From the NCBI GenBank assembly GCA_025354075.1, contig JANXNO010000504.1:1-15588 (forward strand): DNA of 15,588 bases. The letters are read 5' to 3'. The position numbers and the translations under genes are program-made. Position 1 is the first letter of the stretch; each line of letters opens with the position of its first letter. The notes under the pieces are model-generated. The model was not told the DNA's origin. It did no database searches and saw only the letters and a program-made list of their open reading frames with translations. This stretch comes from Burkholderiales bacterium (GTDB lineage Bacteria > Pseudomonadota > Gammaproteobacteria > Burkholderiales > Casimicrobiaceae). This document shows, piece by piece, positions 1-6,890 of this stretch.

Positions 1-1459
1 TAGTGTTCGAGATCGAACTCCTCGAAATCGTCGCGGCCAAGTAGTTCCGCGCGTTCGTCATGAGCACCACGCCAACAAACGGAATAAGCTGCGTCACAAT
101 GCGATCCAGCGAGATTTTCGCCACGGTGCAGGCGGCGAACAAATTCACACCAAACGGCGGTGTGATCATACCAAGCGCGAGGTTCACCACCATCACGATA
201 CCAAAGTGAACCGGGTCGATTCCGAAGTGAACGGCCACGGGTGCCAGGATCGGTGCCAGCACGATGATCGCCGCACTGGTTTCGATGAACATGCCGATGA
301 TGAAGAGTGCCGCGTTCACACCCAGCAAAAACAGCATCGGGCTTTGCAGCCATTCTTTGAGGAAAAGGCCAATCGCATCGGGCACACCAGCGCGCGTGAT
401 GAGGTAAGCAAATAGCCCCGCATTCGCGATGATGAACATGATCACGGATGACGACAAGGAGCTCTTTTTGAAGATCGGCAGCAGGTCTTTGAAACCGATT
501 TCGCGATACACCACGCCACCGACAAACAGCGCGTACACAACCGCGACGGCGGAGGCCTCGGTCGGCGTAAACACGCCGCCATAAATGCCGCCCAAAATGA
601 TCACTGGCATCATCAACGCATACGCCGCGCGACCGTTGAGCGACGCGCGCAATTTTGGGATCAACGACAGCACGATGAAGTAGGTGGTGAAGAGCCCGAC
701 GCCGATCAAATCGGTGTAGCGATCCAGCGATTGCTCGCTCAGATTTTTGCTCAGCAAAGCAGGGCCGATCACCCTGTTACCGATCACCAAAAGCGCAATG
801 CCACCGCCAATGATCGCGAGGTCTGCCAGCGCCGACATCGCAGACAACTTACCCACGCCATCGAGCTTGCCCCAGCCTTTTTTGCGGCACAACAGGAACA
901 CGTAGAGCATCAGTGCGCCGCCAATCAGGAAGCCCGGCCCGAAGCCCGCGATGAACAATTCGCCAATGGAAATTTCGGCCGACACGCCGTACAAAATCAT
1001 CGGAATCGACGGTGGAATAATCACACCCAACTCCGCGCTGGTTGCCTGCAGAGCTGCCGCCCACGCCGTTGGATAACCGTGTTTGATCAGCGCTGGAATC
1101 AGGATGGCACCGATGGCAAACGTGGTCGCTACGGAAGAGCCCGACACCGCTGCAAAAATCATGCAGGTCAACACACACGTCATCGGCAAACCGCCCTGCA
1201 CGCCACCCACAAGGCTTTTTGCGAATTCGACCAGCCGCTTTGAGATGCCGCCCGTCTCCATCAAATTGCCCGCGAGAATAAAGAATGGAATCGCCGCGAG
1301 TGGAAACTTGTTGATGGAAGAAAACATCTCCTTCACCGACACCAGCATGTTGACGTTGCCGATGTAAATGCCAAAGATCGCTGCAAGGCCAATCGATACA
1401 GCGACCGAGATGGTGAGCGCAAAGCACAGCACCATCGTCACTAACATCACTGCACTCAT
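1..1459 (-). CDS. dctM: TRAP transporter large permease (DctM), 3' end outside window
   Basis: This is the large, channel-forming membrane subunit of a tripartite ATP-independent periplasmic (TRAP) transporter, which moves organic acids across the inner membrane using an ion gradient. The reading frame opens at ATG 1459 and stays open to the window edge (486 codons, no stop). It reads as many hydrophobic helices with family hallmarks: FPLAAIPFFILAGNLM near residue 52, the AAVSGSSVATTFAIG stretch near 104, ELGVIIPPSIPMILYG near 143, and FGVNLFAACTVAKISL near 440. Its ATG overlaps the dctQ stop by 4 bp (ATGA), so translation is probably coupled. Oddity: after PFVGVVLM (residues 460-467) a final membrane helix is expected, but the sequence turns polar (TNARNYLAATISRSS) and differs from the family up to the edge. 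Family assignment is sure; the substrate is unknown. Confidence 0.93.
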   Translation of the reverse strand, partial: MSAVMLVTMVLCFALTISVAVSIGLAAIFGIYIGNVNMLVSVKEMFSSINKFPLAAIPFFILAGNLMETGGISKRLVEFAKSLVGGVQGGLPMTCVLTCMIFAAVSGSSVATTFAIGAILIPALIKHGYPTAWAAALQATSAELGVIIPPSIPMILYGVSAEISIGELFIAGFGPGFLIGGALMLYVFLLCRKKGWGKLDGVGKLSAMSALADLAIIGGGIALLVIGNRVIGPALLSKNLSEQSLDRYTDLIGVGLFTTYFIVLSLIPKLRASLNGRAAYALMMPVIILGGIYGGVFTPTEASAVAVVYALFVGGVVYREIGFKDLLPIFKKSSLSSSVIMFIIANAGLFAYLITRAGVPDAIGLFLKEWLQSPMLFLLGVNAALFIIGMFIETSAAIIVLAPILAPVAVHFGIDPVHFGIVMVVNLALGMITPPFGVNLFAACTVAKISLDRIVTQLIPFVGVVLMTNARNYLAATISRSSISNT

Positions 1460-1950
1460 TGCGCCGTCTCCAGTTCCATCCGCATCGGATCAAGAAAATT
1501 GCCTACGATACCGAGCACCGAAAACACGCCGCCGAGCGGCATCGCAATGTAGGCCCAGAACATCGAATATTCTTCAAGCCCGATGATCGTCTGCACTTTG
1601 CCGCGCAGCGAATAGTCCCAGCCAACGATGATGATCACGGCGACCAACGTGAGCGACGCGATCATCACCACGGTGTCGAGCACGCGTTTCATGCGCGGCC
1701 CGGCCCAGCGATGCAGCACGTCCACGCTGACCATCGCACCCTGCCGAAACGCCATCGGAATGCCCATGAACACCATCCAGATCAACGAAAAACGGATCAT
1801 GACCTCAGTCCATTCAGCAGGCTCTTCGAGCACAAATCGGGTGATGATTTGAAACAACCCGAGCGCGGCGGCCAGCGCTAGCATCGCGCAGGCGAAGTAC
1901 ATCGATGCATGGGTGGTGATGCGCTCAACGCGCAGAAAAATGGCTTTCAC
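1456..1950 (-). CDS. dctQ: TRAP transporter small permease (DctQ)
   Basis: This is the small membrane subunit that supports the large permease and docks the periplasmic binding protein. The 164-residue length is usual for DctQ. Four hydrophobic segments are visible (about 17-38, 48-66, 92-112 and 131-152), with the family pattern EPAEWTEVMIRFSLIWMVFMG and a following GAMVSVDVL. The start is GTG at 1950, chosen because AGGGGAG sits about 4 nt upstream on the minus strand. It ends in a 4-bp overlap with dctM. It lies 137 bp downstream of dctP, a gap that holds a hairpin with a T-tract and a REP pair, so it may be expressed below dctP. Confidence 0.93.
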   Translation of the reverse strand: MKAIFLRVERITTHASMYFACAMLALAAALGLFQIITRFVLEEPAEWTEVMIRFSLIWMVFMGIPMAFRQGAMVSVDVLHRWAGPRMKRVLDTVVMIASLTLVAVIIIVGWDYSLRGKVQTIIGLEEYSMFWAYIAMPLGGVFSVLGIVGNFLDPMRMELETAQ

Positions 1951-1981
1951 GGGCTCCCCTTTGTGGCTGCATTCTAGGCAG

Positions 1982-2004
1982 AAAAAAGCCCGCGCTAAGC
2001 GGGC
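1982..2004 (-). terminator. Intergenic hairpin with T-tract between dctP and dctQ (attenuator-like)
   Basis: A perfect 6-bp stem (GCCCGC 1988-1993 with GCGGGC 1999-2004) encloses a 5-nt loop. Read on the minus strand it is followed by six Ts (1987-1982), the layout of an intrinsic terminator. It sits after the dctP stop and before the dctQ ribosome-binding site. I infer partial termination, which would give more binding protein than permease, a common need in binding-protein transporters. Four Ts also follow it on the plus strand (2007-2010), so weak bidirectional action is possible. Confidence 0.6.
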
Positions 2005-2015
2005 CGTTTTGTACT

Positions 2016-2076
2016 GCAGGAGCGGCTTACCGCGACCTGCGTTAACTATTCAGCGGGTCGCGGCAAGCCGCTCCTA
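2016..2076. repeat. Pair of inverted REP-like elements (BIME-like)
   Basis: Two 20-nt arms (2018-2037 and 2056-2075) are inverted copies with 19 of 20 positions matching, separated by 18 nt. Each arm has a REP-type core, AGGAGCGGCTTRCCGCGACC, which can itself fold as GCGG-CTTR-CCGC. This resembles the GTAGGAGCGGCTT..CCGCGA REP families known from pseudomonads and xanthomonads, which are typically moved by RAYT transposases. No other copy was seen in the window and no RAYT gene is present here. It may stabilise the upstream dctP transcript. Confidence 0.75.
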
Positions 2077-2087
2077 CAAAAGCCTTG

Positions 2088-3062
2088 CTACTTCACAGCC
2101 CGAATCTTCTCAATATTGGCTTTGCCAAACTGTTTCTCAAATTCCGCGTTCACCGGGCCGAGTGCAGCGACGAACTTCGCTTTGTCGACATCAATCACTT
2201 GCATACCTTTGGTGCGTAGCTCGGCCACGCCCTTCGCGTCATCCTCATCAACGCGCGCACGATTGGCCTTGACCGCTTCTTTCGCGGAATCAATGAACAC
2301 CTGCTTGTCCGCAGCGGAGAGCTTGTCAAACGCCGCCTTGTTCATCAAAAAGATCGCGGGCGAATACACGTGGCCAGTCAGCGACATGTACTTTTGCACC
2401 TGATCAAATTTCGCCGCCATGATCACCGACAGCGGATTCTCCTGGCCGTCAACCGTGCCCTGTTGCAGGGCAGTGAACACCTCCGGGAACGCCATTGGTG
2501 TGGTCACAATGCCAAAGCCCTTATACGCCGCAATATGCACCGGATTTTCCATCGTGCGCATCTTCAAACCCTTCAGATCTTCCGGCGCATTCACTGCGCG
2601 TTTGCTATTGGTCATGTGGCGCACGCCGTTTTCGCCCCAGGCCAACGCCTTGAAACCTTTCGACTCAAACTTGGCCAGCATTTCCTGACCAATCGGGCCG
2701 TCGAGCACGGCGCGTGCATGCGCTTTATCGCGGAACAAAAATGGAATGTCAAGAATGCGCGCCTCGGGCACAAAGTTCGGGATTGGACCGGTCGAGGTGA
2801 ACGTCAGCTCTTGGGTGCCCAGTTGCACCGCCTCAATTGACTCGCGCTCGCCACCGAGCGAGCCCGAATAAAACGGCTGAATCTTGATGCGGCCTGCCGT
2901 GCGCTTTTCAACTTCTTTCGCCAGCGTGTCAATGCCGATGCCCTGATGCGAATTTTGCGCGATGGAGATGCTGATCTTCATGCTCGCCTGAGCAAACGTC
3001 GTGTTTGAAAGTGCAACCACAGCAAGCGCGGCCAGCGCCGACGCAACAGTCTTCAATTTCAT
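2088..3062 (-). CDS. dctP: TRAP transporter solute-binding protein (DctP family)
   Basis: This periplasmic receptor captures the substrate, usually a carboxylate, and delivers it to the DctQM permease. The protein has 324 residues, normal for the family. A signal peptide covers residues 1-24 (MKLKTVASALAALAVVALS..TTFA), with cleavage likely before QAS. DctP hallmarks follow: FYSGSLGGERESIEAVQLG (64-82), IPFLFRD (106-112), ENGVRHMTNSKR (144-155), LKGLKMRTMENP (163-174, with the conserved substrate-carboxylate arginine at about 169) and PEVFTALQQGTVDGQENP (193-210). The ATG at 3062 is preceded by AGGAG at a proper distance. It is the first gene of the dctPQM operon and diverges from the DUF486 gene. 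The actual ligand cannot be read from the sequence. Confidence 0.95.
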   Translation of the reverse strand: MKLKTVASALAALAVVALSNTTFAQASMKISISIAQNSHQGIGIDTLAKEVEKRTAGRIKIQPFYSGSLGGERESIEAVQLGTQELTFTSTGPIPNFVPEARILDIPFLFRDKAHARAVLDGPIGQEMLAKFESKGFKALAWGENGVRHMTNSKRAVNAPEDLKGLKMRTMENPVHIAAYKGFGIVTTPMAFPEVFTALQQGTVDGQENPLSVIMAAKFDQVQKYMSLTGHVYSPAIFLMNKAAFDKLSAADKQVFIDSAKEAVKANRARVDEDDAKGVAELRTKGMQVIDVDKAKFVAALGPVNAEFEKQFGKANIEKIRAVK

Positions 3063-3161
3063 AAATTCTCCTGATGGAATGGCAAAAGCTCAGCGCGTAA
3101 GTATTCCTGCTGCCTTCTAAACTTGACAGCGGAATTACCCTTGACCCGTTGGAGCGTGAGA

Positions 3162-3518
3162 TTGATAAACAGCATACCCCTCTGGATGCAGACCGCCGGA
3201 TTGCTCGCGCTGTCCAACGTCTTTATGACCTTCGCGTGGTACGGCCATCTGAAAAATCTGGCCAGCAAACCGTGGTGGATCGCGGCGTTGATTTCGTGGG
3301 GCATCGCGCTGTTTGAATACCTGTTGCAGGTGCCCGCCAACCGCATCGGCGCCGAACAATTTTCGCTGGCGCAATTAAAAATCATGCAGGAAGTGATCAC
3401 GCTCACGGTGTTCGTACCATTCGCCGTGATTTACATGAACCAGCCAATGAAGCTTGATTTTTTGTGGGCCGCGCTGTGTTTGTGCGGTGCAGTCTATTTT
3501 GTGTTTCGTGGTGTGTAG
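3162..3518 (+). CDS. DUF486 (DMT-like) small membrane protein
   Basis: A 118-residue inner-membrane protein with four hydrophobic helices. The core (SNVFMTFAWYGHLKNL, SWGIALFEYLLQVPANRIG, LKIMQEVITLTVFVPFA, LWAALCLCGAVYFVFRG) is highly typical of DUF486, a family related to small drug/metabolite transporters; its substrate and function are not established. I chose TTG at 3162 because GGAG lies 7 nt upstream and the resulting MINSIPLWMQTAG start matches the usual family length; a longer reading from TTG 3123 lacks such a site. It is followed after 24 bp by a binding-protein gene on the same strand, so the two are probably co-transcribed. Confidence 0.88.
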   Translation: MINSIPLWMQTAGLLALSNVFMTFAWYGHLKNLASKPWWIAALISWGIALFEYLLQVPANRIGAEQFSLAQLKIMQEVITLTVFVPFAVIYMNQPMKLDFLWAALCLCGAVYFVFRGV

Positions 3519-3542
3519 TACATCAACCGTCTGGAGGAAGTG

Positions 3543-4562
3543 ATGAAAAAAATATTGCTTGCCGCGTTGATCGCGTTGCCCGTGTTGCCAATGAACGCAC
3601 ACGCCGATGGTGTGCTCAGCGTGTATTGCAGTTACCAGAAAGACTGGTGCGAGGCGATGAAAAATGCGTTCGAAAAACTGACCAACACCAAGGTCAACAT
3701 GACGCAAAAAAGCTCCGGCGAAACCTTTGCGCAGGTGAAGGCGGAGGCGTCAAATCCGAAGGCGGACGTGTGGTGGGCTGGTACTGCCGACCCGCATGTG
3801 CAGGCCGCGAACGAAGGGCTGACCGTGGCGTACATTTCACCAAACTCGTCAACGTTGCACCCGTGGGCCAAGCGTCTCGCCGAGCAAACAAAGAACCATA
3901 CGATTGGCGTGTACGCCGGACCGCTTGGCTTTGGTTACAACCCCGAGGTACTGAAGAAGAAAGGTATCGCCGCACCGGCCTGCTGGAAGGATTTGCTCGA
4001 CGCGAAGTACAAAGGCGAACTGCAAATGCCCAACCCGTTTTCGAGCGGAACCGCGTACGTCGCCATCGCCACCTTCGTGCAATTGATGGGCGAAGAGCCT
4101 GCGTTCGATTTCATGAAAAAACTGAACGCCAACATGAATCATTACACCAAGAGCGGCGCAGCGCCGGTCAAGGCTGCAGGCAGGGGCGAAACCGCCATCG
4201 GCATCTCGTTCATTCATGACGCGGTGGCCGAAGCAAACGCCGGGTTTCCGGTGGTGAGCGTCGCGCCCTGCGAAGGCACCGGCTACGAGATCGGCGCGAT
4301 GAGCATCATCAAAGGCGCACGCAATCTCGACAACGCAAAAAGGTTCTACGACTGGGCGCTCACGCCCGAGGCGCAGGCACTCGGCGCGCAGAATAATTCG
4401 TTCCCCATTCCAAGCAACCCCGCCACGCCGCTACATCCAAAAATGCCCAAGTTCGAGTCGATCAAGTTGATCAATTACGACTTTGCGAAGTACGGCGCGA
4501 GTGACGAGCGGAAGCGTTTGCTTGTGCGGTGGGAAAAGGAGATTGGTGCGGTGGCAAAGTAG
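3543..4562 (+). CDS. Orphan ABC-type periplasmic solute-binding protein (Fe3+/AfuA-like fold group)
   Basis: A 339-residue extracytoplasmic binding protein of the group that includes iron(III), thiamine and 2-aminoethylphosphonate receptors. A signal peptide (MKKILLAALIALPVLPMNAHA) is cut about residue 21. Conserved features are VYCSYQKDWC (28-36, two cysteines), KSSGE (56-60), ADVWWAGTADPHVQAA (74-89), GPLGFGYNPEVLKKKG (126-141), NPFSSGTAY (164-172) and PCEGTGYEIGAMSI (242-255). ATG 3543 is preferred over GTG 3540 because GGAGG at 3533-3537 gives 5-nt spacing. No permease or ATPase gene is nearby, so it serves a transporter encoded elsewhere or a sensory role. The ligand is unknown. The gene meets the tautomerase gene tail to tail with only 3 bp between stops. 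Confidence 0.87.
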   Translation: MKKILLAALIALPVLPMNAHADGVLSVYCSYQKDWCEAMKNAFEKLTNTKVNMTQKSSGETFAQVKAEASNPKADVWWAGTADPHVQAANEGLTVAYISPNSSTLHPWAKRLAEQTKNHTIGVYAGPLGFGYNPEVLKKKGIAAPACWKDLLDAKYKGELQMPNPFSSGTAYVAIATFVQLMGEEPAFDFMKKLNANMNHYTKSGAAPVKAAGRGETAIGISFIHDAVAEANAGFPVVSVAPCEGTGYEIGAMSIIKGARNLDNAKRFYDWALTPEAQALGAQNNSFPIPSNPATPLHPKMPKFESIKLINYDFAKYGASDERKRLLVRWEKEIGAVAK

Positions 4563-4565
4563 TGC

Positions 4566-4946
4566 TTACGCGTGAAGCAACCGTCCGCCAGCGAACGACC
4601 AGTTCTCCCACGCAGTTTCCTTGAAGCACACCATCACTTGCTCGCTGCCGATACCGTGCTTGCCCAGTCGCAACATAAGGTCAGCCAGCAGCGCGCGTTT
4701 GATCTTCACGCTGCGACCCACAGACCAAAGGATTTCGATGATCATGAAATTGTCATCGCGCGGTTTGCTGAGGTCGGGATAGGTTGCGTCGAAGCGCATG
4801 TCTTCTGCGGACAGTTCGATTACGCGTTGAAATCGATCAGTGACGGGAACACCCGAGCTGATCAACGCTTCGTGAATTGAATCGAGTACCAGCGCTTTGA
4901 TCGCGGCGGGCTTGGGCTTTTGAACGGTGAGTGTGACGAGTGGCAT
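4566..4946 (-). CDS. Tautomerase family protein (Tautomerase_2-like)
   Basis: A 126-residue cytoplasmic protein of the 4-oxalocrotonate tautomerase superfamily, whose members use the N-terminal proline exposed after Met removal as catalytic base. It begins MPLVTLTV, with Pro2 in the right place. The body, RFQRVIELSAEDMRFDATYPDL, IIEILWSVGRSVKIKRALL and CFKETAWENWSFAGG, matches the longer Tautomerase_2 group rather than the roughly 62-residue 4-OT enzymes. I chose ATG 4946, although the frame opens further upstream, because catalysis requires the proline next to the start and a GAGG site lies about 7 nt before it. It follows a small ORF by 13 bp and is probably controlled by the divergent LysR regulator. 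The substrate is unknown. Confidence 0.88.
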   Translation of the reverse strand: MPLVTLTVQKPKPAAIKALVLDSIHEALISSGVPVTDRFQRVIELSAEDMRFDATYPDLSKPRDDNFMIIEILWSVGRSVKIKRALLADLMLRLGKHGIGSEQVMVCFKETAWENWSFAGGRLLHA

Positions 4947-4959
4947 GTTGACGCCTCTT

Positions 4960-5118
4960 TCAGCGCGACGCAGCGTCGGGCTTGCGTGCGGGTGCGGTGC
5001 CTGACGACCAATGGCGCAACCGAGCGCGCAGCGCGTCCCAGAAGGGGCGATGAAATTCGCGGCGCACGGCGTAGTCGCAATTGATGCCGTGGAAGCTGTC
5101 GTTTGAGTTGAGGCGCAT
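4960..5118 (-). CDS. Small hypothetical protein, 52 residues, upstream of the tautomerase
   Basis: I do not recognise this protein. It starts at ATG 5118 with GGAGA about 6 nt upstream, reads MRLNSNDSFHGINCDYAV, and continues with a basic, aromatic-rich section (RREFHRPFWDALRARLRHW) and a polar basic tail. It has no signal peptide or membrane helix. Its TGA lies 13 bp before the tautomerase ATG, inside the reach of that gene's ribosome-binding site, so coupled translation is likely. Support for it being real is the good ribosome-binding site, the candidate promoter and LysR box upstream, and the tight spacing. It could instead be an untranslated leader. Confidence 0.5.
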   Translation of the reverse strand: MRLNSNDSFHGINCDYAVRREFHRPFWDALRARLRHWSSGTAPARKPDAASR

Positions 5119-5145
5119 GAGGGGTCTCCGTTTGAGTGATGGAAC

Positions 5146-5175
5146 GTTAGAGAAAATGAGCGCTCCCCGAAACAA
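5146..5175 (-). promoter_or_regulatory. Candidate sigma70-like promoter for the small ORF-tautomerase pair
   Basis: On the minus strand TTGTTT (5175-5170) and TCTAAC (5151-5146) are 18 bp apart, a weak -35/-10 pair. Transcription would start near 5139, about 20 nt before the small ORF start. The LysR-type palindrome is centred about 63 bp upstream of that point, the usual place for a LysR recognition site. The weak match to consensus fits a promoter needing an activator. Confidence 0.35.
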
Positions 5176-5192
5176 CTCACGGTGCAACTCGC

Positions 5193-5211
5193 TTTTGCAA
5201 TTTCCGCAAAA
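5193..5211. promoter_or_regulatory. LysR-type operator (TTTTGC-N7-GCAAAA)
   Basis: A perfect 6-bp inverted repeat, TTTTGC (5193-5198) and GCAAAA (5206-5211), with a 7-bp spacer. It contains the T-N11-A pattern (T5196, A5208) expected of LysR-family binding sites. It ends 11 bp before the LysR start codon in the divergent intergenic region, so it could serve both autorepression of the regulator and activation of the tautomerase side. Confidence 0.65.
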
Positions 5212-5222
5212 CCAGCGATACT

Positions 5223-6143
5223 TTGCGCTTGAATACCGACGATCTAAAACTGTTTGAGCGCGTTACTGAACTCGGCACGCTGTCCGCCGTTGCGCGCGAA
5301 CGCGACGTTGCCGTGAGCCAGATTTCGCGCGTGATGACGCAGCTTGAAACGCGTCACGGTGTGCAGCTTTTGCATCGCACCACGCATGGCCTGTCGCTCA
5401 CTGCCGAAGGCGAAGTATTCTTGGGTTATTGCCGCAGCATCACGCAAACGCTTGACGAACTCGATGGCGAATTCACCTCGCGGGCACGGGATGTGCGCGG
5501 CGTGGTGCGCATCGCCATGAGCGCGAACATGGCGCAGCACGTGATCATTCCAAGCCTCGGTGAACTCACGTCAAAACATCCTGGTTTGATCGTAGATTTG
5601 GCGGTGAGCGACACGCTCGTTGACATGAGTCGCGACGGCATCGACATCGCGATCCGCACTGGCAGCACGCAGACGGAGGAGGTCATCGCCAAACAAATCG
5701 GCAGCCACGGTCGCCGTCTTTACGCGAGCCCGGCGTACGTCAAGAAGCACGGCAAACCGAAGCATCCCGACGATCTCGCGAAGCACCGCATCATCACCAC
5801 CAGCGCTGTGCCGCGCTTGAACGATTGGCCGTTCATCATCGACGGCAAGGCGCTCACGCGCCCAATGCACGGCCAGCTGCGCGCCAGCAGTACCAGCATC
5901 ACGCAGGAGATGGCGCTCGCCGGGCTCGGCATTTGTCGCGTGCATGACCTGATCGCCGCGCCGCTGGTGCAAAAACGCGAGCTGGTTGAAGTGCTGGAGA
6001 AATTCACCGACCGACAAATCGTGCCCGTTTACGCGATGATGCTGCCCGAGCGGCACCGCCTGCCGAAGATCCGCGCCTGCGTTGACTTTTGGGCGGATTG
6101 GTTGCCGAAATTTAGTGGTTCGGTTGCGGCGAAGCGGGTGTGA
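5223..6143 (+). CDS. LysR-family transcriptional regulator
   Basis: A 306-residue DNA-binding regulator. Residues 1-62 form the winged helix-turn-helix (LKLFERVTELGTLSAVARERDVAVSQISRVMTQLE, then LLHRTTHGLSLTAEGEVFL). A linker helix follows, and about 90-300 is the periplasmic-binding-protein-like effector domain (VRIAMSAN, DIAIRTGS, LYASPAYV, LAGLGICRVHDLIA). The likely target is the divergent small ORF-tautomerase pair, given the palindrome between them. The start is taken as TTG 5223 (MRLNTDDLKLF); TTG 5229 is also possible, and neither has a clear ribosome-binding site, which may mean a leaderless or poorly translated message. The effector is unknown. Confidence 0.93.
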   Translation: MRLNTDDLKLFERVTELGTLSAVARERDVAVSQISRVMTQLETRHGVQLLHRTTHGLSLTAEGEVFLGYCRSITQTLDELDGEFTSRARDVRGVVRIAMSANMAQHVIIPSLGELTSKHPGLIVDLAVSDTLVDMSRDGIDIAIRTGSTQTEEVIAKQIGSHGRRLYASPAYVKKHGKPKHPDDLAKHRIITTSAVPRLNDWPFIIDGKALTRPMHGQLRASSTSITQEMALAGLGICRVHDLIAAPLVQKRELVEVLEKFTDRQIVPVYAMMLPERHRLPKIRACVDFWADWLPKFSGSVAAKRV

Positions 6144-6356
6144 TTCTATGGATCAGCTTTTTAGTGAAAGAGCCGTTTAGTTTAGGCTTAGAAGGCTAAA
6201 AGCTAAAATGTCAACTATTAGCTAAATGAGCGCTTAAGCCCAATTAAATAGGCGTTGTAGAGAAAAGCTGTATGAATAATATGTATCGATTTTGCCAAAT
6301 ATGTAGCGCAAATTCCAGTCAAACTTAAGCTGATACTGCGACTTTTGAAGAACCGT
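6144..6356. other. AT-rich intergenic stretch with possible LysR terminator hairpin
   Basis: About 210 bp with no ORF and visibly more A and T than the flanking genes. It contains AGCTTTTTAG (6155-6164) facing CTAAAAGCT (6196-6204), with a nested GCC/GGC, which could form an imperfect stem after the LysR stop. Several TTAGC/GCTAA-like words recur between 6155 and 6225. The composition change marks the left border of the accessory-looking segment that follows. Confidence 0.35.
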
Positions 6357-6890
6357 ATGGCGCTCTGTGGCGCAGATATCGGCACGATCATTTTTGCGAA
6401 TATCTTCGTAACAGGTTGGTCGCTGGCGGTTTGCGCTTTTGGCAGCGTGTTTCTAGAAACGATGGCGTGTCGAATATCGACGCTGGGATGGATGCCAGTT
6501 AAGGCCACCGTCGTTGCGCAAAAGGTAGAGACGGGCACTCCATCTTCAGGTGAAAGCGCGCGACGGACGACACGCGTGATCGCGCGGTATAACTTCGACG
6601 GTGAGTCATATAACGGAGCAGAGCCGAGCCCGTTTTGGGCGCAAGCCACAACGCAAGAAATCGATAGCTGGTGGGACAGGTTTCGTCCCGGCTCAGTAGT
6701 GGCGCTCTACATCAATCCTTCGCAACCTACGCAAGGCACTTGGCAGTGCGGCGCTAGAAGATCGGAGTTGCAGCTCACTGCTTTTTTGAATTCATTTTTT
6801 GGAGCAGAAATTTTCACACTCGTAGTGCTCTGGCGGTGGTTTCGTGGCCTACGCCTCAATCGCTGTATGTGCGCCACCAACGGAGTTTGA
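6357..6890 (+). CDS. DUF3592-like membrane protein
   Basis: A 177-residue protein with an N-terminal hydrophobic helix (about 9-33), a soluble middle and a second helix (about 143-162). The middle has the DUF3592 pattern: GWMPVKATVVAQKVE (44-58), an IARYNFDGESYNG strand pair (75-87), and GSVVALYINPSQPTQGTW (112-129), matching the family's V.VYYDP..P..A. The function of this family is unknown. ATG 6357 is preceded by GAAG at 6-nt spacing; TTG 6345 would add four residues. Its TGA is immediately followed by the ATG of the broken gene downstream, with GGAG inside its last codons, so the two were probably an operon. Confidence 0.65.
   Translation: MALCGADIGTIIFANIFVTGWSLAVCAFGSVFLETMACRISTLGWMPVKATVVAQKVETGTPSSGESARRTTRVIARYNFDGESYNGAEPSPFWAQATTQEIDSWWDRFRPGSVVALYINPSQPTQGTWQCGARRSELQLTAFLNSFFGAEIFTLVVLWRWFRGLRLNRCMCATNGV

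Noticed and set aside
206..1881. Several plus-strand open frames opposite dctM and dctQ
   Set aside because: They are rich in His, Arg and Gln, as expected for antisense shadows of GC-rich membrane-protein genes; the minus strand encodes clear TRAP permease subunits.
3123..3161. TTGACA at 3123 as a -35 box for the DUF486 gene
   Set aside because: No acceptable -10 hexamer lies 16-18 bp downstream, and the start codon chosen at 3162 would leave almost no room for a leader.
4563..4600. Short TGCTT/AAGCA stem near the tail-to-tail stops of the binding-protein and tautomerase genes
   Set aside because: Only 5 bp, no T-run, and it lies inside the tautomerase coding end; too weak to call a terminator.
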